Shown: in pieces, positions 59,518 to 64,000 of the stretch | Layout: each line of letters opens with the position of its first letter | Numbering within the stretch: the stretch's first letter is position 1 | Assembly (NCBI RefSeq): GCF_001667015.1 | Contig: NZ_LZIS01000268.1 | Coordinates: forward strand, 1 to 64,000 | Source of the DNA: Mycobacterium sp. E3198 | Lineage (GTDB): Bacteria > Actinomycetota > Actinomycetes > Mycobacteriales > Mycobacteriaceae | Direction: 5' to 3' | DNA: 64,000 bases | Notes under the pieces: generated by a model | Database searches by the model: none | What the model was told of the DNA's origin: nothing | The model's input: only the letters and a program-made list of their open reading frames with translations | Position numbers and translations under genes: made by a program

Positions 59518-59570
59518 GTCGATATACGTCAACGAAATTGTTGATGAAAACCAACGATATTGTCGATTAA
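59518..59570. promoter_or_regulatory. AT-rich dyad region upstream of ethR-like gene
   Basis: The region holds GTCGATATACGTCAAC, the dyad TCAAC-GAAATT-GTTGA at 59530-59545, and CAACGATATTGTCGATT. These GTCGATA and GTTGA elements recall the long EthR operator, on which several EthR dimers bind. It begins 48 bases before the regulator's start codon. Confidence 0.6.
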
Positions 59571-59595
59571 ATTGACGGCCGTCGCCCCGGCGAAC

Positions 59596-59615
59596 CTGAT
59601 GACTTTCGCCCCTAC
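59596..59615. promoter_or_regulatory. DosR-box-like sequence
   Basis: CTGATGACTTTCGCCCCTAC matches the DosR consensus core (GGGACTTTNGNCCC) at most positions: GACTTTCG then CCC. It is 65 bases before the DUF1876 gene. DosR controls hypoxia and nitric-oxide genes, and homologues of the two genes downstream are dormancy-linked. The match is partial. Confidence 0.5.
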
Positions 59616-59679
59616 TTCGCGCCCACCCGGTGATGGTCGCATCTAATCAGGCAAATCTCGCAAGGCAAGGAGACCGGCG

Positions 59680-59961
59680 ATGACGGGCGAGGGCGACGGC
59701 ACCAAGACCTGCCAGGTCGACGTGGTGGTCGAAGAGCACGAAGAGCGCACCCGGGCCAAGGCCCGGCTGGCGTGGGCGGGCAGGGACTTCGTCGGTGTGG
59801 GTCTGGCGCGGCTCGACCCCGCCGACGAACCGGTGGCCCGGATCGGCGACGAACTGGCGATCGCCCGGGCCCTCTCGGATTTGTCGAACCAGCTGATGGC
59901 CTTGACCTCCACCGACATCCAGTCCAGCACCCACCAGCCGGTCACCGGTCTGCACCGCTGA
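59680..59961 (+). CDS. DUF1876 dormancy-associated protein (Rv2632c type)
   Basis: This 93-residue protein matches Rv2632c almost throughout: KTCQVDVVVEEHEERTRAKA, GLARLDPADEPVARIGDELA, SLTSTDIQSSTHQPVTGLHR-like ending. DUF1876 proteins such as Rv1738 have a fold like ribosome hibernation factors and are induced by hypoxia. An AAGGAG site precedes the ATG. The HPF-like gene follows after 19 bases. Confidence 0.93.
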   Translation: MTGEGDGTKTCQVDVVVEEHEERTRAKARLAWAGRDFVGVGLARLDPADEPVARIGDELAIARALSDLSNQLMALTSTDIQSSTHQPVTGLHR

Positions 59962-59980
59962 AGGAGCGTGGCAACGAATC

Positions 59981-60784
59981 ATGAGACAGAGACCCGATTT
60001 ACCGGACGTGATGGACGTTCAGGTGACGACGCACGGCCGGCTGCCCGACGCCGAAGACTATGCGCGGACCAAGATCGGCGAGCTCGGTCGCCTCACCCAC
60101 GAACCGGTGCTGCGCGCGCACGTCAGGCTCAGCGAGCACGGCGATCCGGCGGTGGCCCGCCGCGTCATCGCGCAGGCGAACCTCGACGTCAACGGCCGGC
60201 TGGTCCGCGCGCAGGTAGAGGGCGTCACCGCGCGGGAAGCGATCGATCGGCTCGAGGCGCGGCTGCGTCGCGGGCTGGAACGCGCCGCCGAACACTGGGA
60301 AGCCAAACGGGGCGGCGTGCCCCGCAGTGCCCCGCACGAGTGGCGGCATCAGTCCGAGCCCGCCCACCGGCCGAATTACTTCCCGAGGCCCGAAAGCGAA
60401 CGCCGCATCGTGCGGCACAAGTCGTACAGCGTGCCCGCCCGCACCATCGACGAGGCGGCCCTCGAGATGGAACTGCTCGACTACGACTTCCACCTGTTCA
60501 CGGAGCGGGGCACCAACCAGGACAGCGTGCTGTATCGCGAGGCGCCCACCGAATACCGCCTGGCCCAAGTCGATCCGGAGCTGGCGGACGGGCTGGCGCC
60601 GTTCGAGATCCCGCTGACCATCAGCCCGCAGCCGGCACCCAAGCTCACCGTGGACCAGGCGATCGAGCGGCTAGGCCTGCTCGGCCTGCCGTTCCTGTTC
60701 TTCGTCGACACCGCCCGGGACCGCGGCAGCGTGCTCTATCACCGCTACGACGGGCACTACGGCCTCATCGCGCCGGCGAGTTGA
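59981..60784 (+). CDS. HPF/RaiA-like ribosome hibernation factor (Rv0079/RafH type)
   Basis: This 267-residue protein has an N-terminal S30AE-like domain (VMDVQVTTHGRLPDAEDYAR, VIAQANLDVNGRLVRAQVEG, AIDRLEARLRRGLERAAEHW) and a C-terminal dimerisation-like domain (RHKSYSVPARTIDEAALEME, FFVDTARDRGSVLYHRYDGH) in double. It resembles Rv0079 and the mycobacterial RafH, which stabilises ribosomes under hypoxia. The link with a DUF1876 gene supports a dormancy role. Its end overlaps the convergent fadD by 20 bases. Confidence 0.88.
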   Translation: MRQRPDLPDVMDVQVTTHGRLPDAEDYARTKIGELGRLTHEPVLRAHVRLSEHGDPAVARRVIAQANLDVNGRLVRAQVEGVTAREAIDRLEARLRRGLERAAEHWEAKRGGVPRSAPHEWRHQSEPAHRPNYFPRPESERRIVRHKSYSVPARTIDEAALEMELLDYDFHLFTERGTNQDSVLYREAPTEYRLAQVDPELADGLAPFEIPLTISPQPAPKLTVDQAIERLGLLGLPFLFFVDTARDRGSVLYHRYDGHYGLIAPAS

Positions 60785-62618
60785 GATAGAGGCCGGTGAG
60801 GCGGTCGGCGAACTTCTCGATCACCACCTTGCGGCGCAGCTTCATGCTCGGCGTGAGATCCCCGGATTCGACGGTGAGTTCGCGGTCGAGGATCGCGAAT
60901 CGCTTGATCTGCTCCCACCGGTTCAGTTCCAGGTTCAGCGCGTCGACGTACCCGGCGATCAGCTCCTGCGTCCTCTCGTCGGAGGCGATCTCGGCGAACG
61001 ACTTGTCGGCCAGCCCATTCTTGGCGGCCCACTCGGCGACCGCCTCGCTGTCGAGGCTGACCAGCGCCACGCAATACGGCTTCCCCTCGCCGTAAACCAA
61101 GAGCTCGCTGGCGTACGGGCACAGGCCCTTGAATTTCGCATCGATCGCCGACGGCGCCACGTACTTGCCCTGCGAGGTCTTGAACATGTCCTTCTTGCGG
61201 TCGGTGATCCGCAGGAAGCCGTCCGCGTCGATCTCACCGATGTCGCCGGTGTGAAACCATCCGTCCCCGTCGAGCGCCTCGGCGGTGGCGTCGGGCAGGT
61301 CGTGATACGACGTCATCAAACCCGGCCCCCTGAGCAGGATTTCGCCGTCGTCGGCGATCCTGGCTTCGGTGGACGGGAACGGCCACCCGACCGTCCCGAA
61401 CCGGTAGGCGTGGGGACGGTTGATGAATGACGCGGCCGCCGTTTCGGTCAGGCCGTAGCCCTCCAGCACGACGATCCCCACGGCGTCGAACCATTGCGCG
61501 ACGTCACGGTCCAGGGCGGCGGCCGCCGAGACGAAGAACCGCAGCCGGCCGCCGAACCGCTCGCGAATCGTCGAAAACACCGCCCGGTCGGCCACCCTGT
61601 ACGCCAGCGAGGCGAACACCGACGGCTTGTTGCCGGCCTGCCGGGCCTCCGACACCTTCACGCCCAGCCTGATCGCCCAGTCGAACAACGTCTTGCTGAG
61701 CCTGCCCCGCTCGGCGACCATGGTCTCGATGTGGGCGTGCGCCTTCTCGAAGATGCGCGGGGCCGCGCCCATGATGGTGGGCCGCAGGGTCGCCAGGTTG
61801 TCGACGATCCGCTCGACGCGGCCGTCGATCGCGGTCGGGAAGCCGACCTGCAGCGGCAGCGCCAGCATCACCTTGCCGAAGGCGTGCGCCAGGGGCAGCC
61901 ACAGGAAGTTCAGGTCGTCGGGGCCCAGGATGCCCAGCGAGTCGATGGCCGCCGCGGTGTACGTCCACGCGCCGTGGGTCAGCCGCACGCCCTTCGGCCG
62001 CCCCGTGGTGCCTGAGGTGTAGATCAGGCTGGCGAGCTGCGCCGGACCGATGGCGGCGACCCGGTCGTCGATCACACCGGGGGAGTCGGCCAGCAGCTGC
62101 TTGCCCAGCTGCTCCAGTTCGGCCAACGTGATCACCCAGTCGCCGTCGCCGTTGCCGTCGATGATCACCACCTTGCCGACCTCGGGCAGCTCGGCGCGGT
62201 GCTGCAGCAATTTGTCGACCTGGCTTTGGTTTTCGGCGACCACCACCCGGCTGCCGGAATTGGCGACGATGTACGCGACGTCGCCCGAGTTGGTCGTCGG
62301 ATACACCGTGGTGGTCGCCGCGCCAGCGCACATCACGGCGAAATCGACGAGCACCCACTCGTAGCGCGTCGCTGACGCCAGCGCCACCCGGTCCTCCGGG
62401 GCGATCCCAAGCGCGATCAGCCCGCCGGCGATGTTGTGGACGCGTTCACCGACCTGCCGCCAGGTCACGCTCTCCCAGCTGTGGTCCTGCGGATACCGAA
62501 ACGCCTCCGCGTCCGGGGTCGCGGCGACGCGGTCGAGGAACAGGTGCGCCACCGACGGCGCGCGCTTCTCGATCTTGGAGAAGTCGGGCCGCTCCATCGA
62601 GGCCAGTGGTGTCTTCAT
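60765..62618 (-). CDS. fadD: Long-chain acyl-CoA synthetase (FadD15-like)
   Basis: This 617-residue enzyme is a FAA1-type long-chain ligase: IYTSGTTGRPKGVRLTHGAW, FLWLPLAHAFGKVM, GYGLTETAAASF, WFHTGDIGEIDADGFLRITD, KKDMFKTSQGKYVAPSAIDA and LTPSMKLRRKVVIEKF near the end with the catalytic Lys. It supplies fatty acyl-CoA for lipid storage or membrane. It lies 17 bases downstream of a small conserved gene. Confidence 0.93.
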   Translation of the reverse strand: MKTPLASMERPDFSKIEKRAPSVAHLFLDRVAATPDAEAFRYPQDHSWESVTWRQVGERVHNIAGGLIALGIAPEDRVALASATRYEWVLVDFAVMCAGAATTTVYPTTNSGDVAYIVANSGSRVVVAENQSQVDKLLQHRAELPEVGKVVIIDGNGDGDWVITLAELEQLGKQLLADSPGVIDDRVAAIGPAQLASLIYTSGTTGRPKGVRLTHGAWTYTAAAIDSLGILGPDDLNFLWLPLAHAFGKVMLALPLQVGFPTAIDGRVERIVDNLATLRPTIMGAAPRIFEKAHAHIETMVAERGRLSKTLFDWAIRLGVKVSEARQAGNKPSVFASLAYRVADRAVFSTIRERFGGRLRFFVSAAAALDRDVAQWFDAVGIVVLEGYGLTETAAASFINRPHAYRFGTVGWPFPSTEARIADDGEILLRGPGLMTSYHDLPDATAEALDGDGWFHTGDIGEIDADGFLRITDRKKDMFKTSQGKYVAPSAIDAKFKGLCPYASELLVYGEGKPYCVALVSLDSEAVAEWAAKNGLADKSFAEIASDERTQELIAGYVDALNLELNRWEQIKRFAILDRELTVESGDLTPSMKLRRKVVIEKFADRLTGLYLNSPAR

Positions 62619-62635
62619 GGTTAGCCTTCGATTCC

Positions 62636-62896
62636 TCAGCGGGCGACCGCGACCCGAACGGACAGCCGCTCACCGATGGCGTACGCCCTGCCCCAATCGG
62701 CGCCGCGGACGGCGCGCTCGAAGTCGTCGACCAAGGGGCTCTCGGCGCCCAGCTCGGCCAGCCACGCGGAGACGGTGGTCGTGATCTCATGGGCCGGCAC
62801 CCGGGCCGTGTGCCCGTCGTGCAGGCAATCGGTCAACTGATAGACCGTGGCCGCCTTGCGTTGTGGCCAATGAGGCCGCCATGTCGCTGGGTACAT
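62636..62896 (-). CDS. Small conserved mycobacterial protein
   Basis: This 86-residue protein has the pattern VYQLTDCLHDGHTARVPAHE, TTTVSAWLAELGAESPLVDD, ADWGRAYAIGERLSVRVAV. I know this pattern from small mycobacterial proteins near stress genes, without assigned function. A GGGAGA site seven bases before the ATG supports the start. It is probably co-transcribed with the fadD gene. Confidence 0.7.
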   Translation of the reverse strand: MYPATWRPHWPQRKAATVYQLTDCLHDGHTARVPAHEITTTVSAWLAELGAESPLVDDFERAVRGADWGRAYAIGERLSVRVAVAR

Positions 62897-63074
62897 TTTC
62901 GTCTCCCGGTTTAGCCGTATCGATCCATCCGACCACCGCCGCAGGACGCGCCATAGAGACCAAGATCACGTCTGCCGACTCCCCGAAGTCCCGGCGCGAC
63001 AGGGTCCTAAGTCACACCGCCCGCCCGCGTATTGCCCCGGCAATGGGGGCTCGGGTCGCGTACCGTACATCGGG

Positions 63075-64000
63075 GTGACGACGGATCTCGCGGAGTTGTC
63101 GGCGCTCGACGTGTTCGCTGGCATCCCGGCGCAGGACCTCACGGCCCTGGCCGCCCGGTTGCAGCCGCTGCACGCCTCGGCCGGCGAGGTCCTGATGCGC
63201 CAGGGAGAACAGGCGTCTTCCTTCTCGATCATCACGTCGGGCCGCGTGGAGATCCGGCACGCCGGCCCGGACGGCCAGGTCATGGTCACCGAACTGTCGC
63301 CGGGGACCATCGTCGGCGAAATCGCCTTGCTGCGAAGCAAACCCAGAACGGCGACGGTGATCGCGACGGATGACGTGCGCGGCTACGTCGGATACGACAG
63401 CGCCTTCGAGCGCATGCTGGCCATCCCCGTCGTCGCCGAACGGATGGTTCGCACCGCGCGGCAGCGGTTGGCCGCCTACATCGACCCGATCCCGGTATCG
63501 GCGAAAGACGGCACCGAGTTCTTGCTGCGCCCCGTCCTGCCCGGTGACGCCGAGCGCTTCAAGAGCGAAGGTTCGTTCTCGCGCGAGACGCTGTACCGGC
63601 GCTACCAGGGTGGCGTTCCCACCGCGGCGCGCCTGGCCTATCTGTTCGAGGTCGACTATGTCGACCATTTCGTCTGGGTCGTGGCGGCCCGCCCGGACGG
63701 ACCGGTCGTCGCCGACGCCCGCTTCATCCGCGACGAGGACGACCCGGGCTCGGCGGAGGTCGCGCTCACCGTCGCGGACGCCTACCAGAACCGCGGGATC
63801 GGCACGCTGCTGCTCGGCGCGCTGGCGATCGCCGCGCGCATCGACGGCATCGAGCGCTTTCACGCGCGGGTGCTCGCCGACAACCCGCCCGCCCGGGTGC
63901 TGGGAGACAAGGTCAACGCGCGCTGGGAGCCGGAGGAACCCGGCGTGATCAGCACGTCCGGGGAGATCCCGGACGCGGCCGAGTTACCCCTCGACCACGA
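63075..64000 (+). CDS. cAMP-regulated protein lysine acetyltransferase (Rv0998/KATmt type), partial
   Basis: This open frame runs off the window after 308 codons, close to its full length. It joins an N-terminal cyclic-nucleotide domain (VLMRQGEQASSFSIITSG, IVGEIALLRSKPRTATVIAT with the phosphate-binding GEIALLR-RTA) to a GNAT domain (FLLRPVLPGDAERF, YVDHFVWVVAARPDG, SAEVALTVADAYQNRGIGTL). This is the layout of M. tuberculosis Rv0998, where cAMP relieves autoinhibition and the enzyme acetylates acyl-CoA synthetases. The neighbour is an acyl-CoA synthetase. The start is a GTG. Confidence 0.92.
   Translation, partial: MTTDLAELSALDVFAGIPAQDLTALAARLQPLHASAGEVLMRQGEQASSFSIITSGRVEIRHAGPDGQVMVTELSPGTIVGEIALLRSKPRTATVIATDDVRGYVGYDSAFERMLAIPVVAERMVRTARQRLAAYIDPIPVSAKDGTEFLLRPVLPGDAERFKSEGSFSRETLYRRYQGGVPTAARLAYLFEVDYVDHFVWVVAARPDGPVVADARFIRDEDDPGSAEVALTVADAYQNRGIGTLLLGALAIAARIDGIERFHARVLADNPPARVLGDKVNARWEPEEPGVISTSGEIPDAAELPLDH

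Overview
The window is high-GC actinobacterial DNA from the genus Mycobacterium, most likely a slow-growing species. The evidence is a PPE-SVP protein, several DUF732 and DUF2510 proteins, a cAMP-dependent lysine acetyltransferase of the Rv0998 type, and gene order. From memory of the M. tuberculosis map, the anchors zapE-like/GNAT/exported protein/clpC2 (Rv2670c-Rv2667), a Val-Cys-Gly-Val tRNA cluster, dedA (Rv2637), hemerythrin-like (Rv2633c) and DUF1876 (Rv2632c) recur here in the same order. In M. tuberculosis this interval holds prophage phiRv2, so the tRNA-Val locus is a shared integration hotspot.

Layout. 1-12.4 kb is chromosome: clpC2 with two operator-like palindromes, exported and lipid-anchored proteins, an AGCS symporter, a methyltransferase, a CDF metal transporter, a glycosyltransferase and a PPE gene. 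12.7-29.2 kb is foreign DNA: two islands in tandem at the 3' end of a tRNA-Val(GAC) gene. Three direct repeats of the tRNA end (12704, 19765, 29220) mark the borders. Island A (12.7-19.8 kb) has no integrase. It carries a LexA-boxed DUF5131 (phage Gp37/Gp68-like, three-Cys) gene convergent with its TcmP partner, a three-gene operon of unknown function, and small or decayed genes. Island B (19.8-29.2 kb) looks like a phage satellite: integrase, excisionase, primase-like and RepA-like replication genes with an iteron cluster, scaffold-like protein, major capsid protein and HNH nuclease, then HicAB and a regulator. It has no portal, terminase large subunit, tail or lysis genes. The right ends of A and B are homologous with identical spacing to the att core, so A seems to be the decayed relative of B.

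29.2-64 kb is chromosome again: four tRNAs, a PAS protein, a methyltransferase/ABC exporter set, idi with a ctaB-like gene, fatty-acid activation genes, a catalase-like peroxidase, a YbdK-type carboxylate-amine ligase that appears to use a CTG start, STAS and TetR regulators, DedA and a GDSL hydrolase. 50.9-58.8 kb holds two aromatic modules: a Rieske ring-hydroxylating dioxygenase with dihydrodiol dehydrogenase and class II aldolase-type enzyme, and pcaH-pcaG-pcaB. Together they could take phthalate or a similar acid through protocatechuate into the beta-ketoadipate route, with an IclR and an EthR-like TetR regulator nearby. The window closes with stress and dormancy genes: a hemerythrin-like protein, DUF1876, an HPF-like ribosome factor behind a DosR-like box, a long-chain acyl-CoA synthetase and the cAMP-regulated acetyltransferase, cut by the window end.
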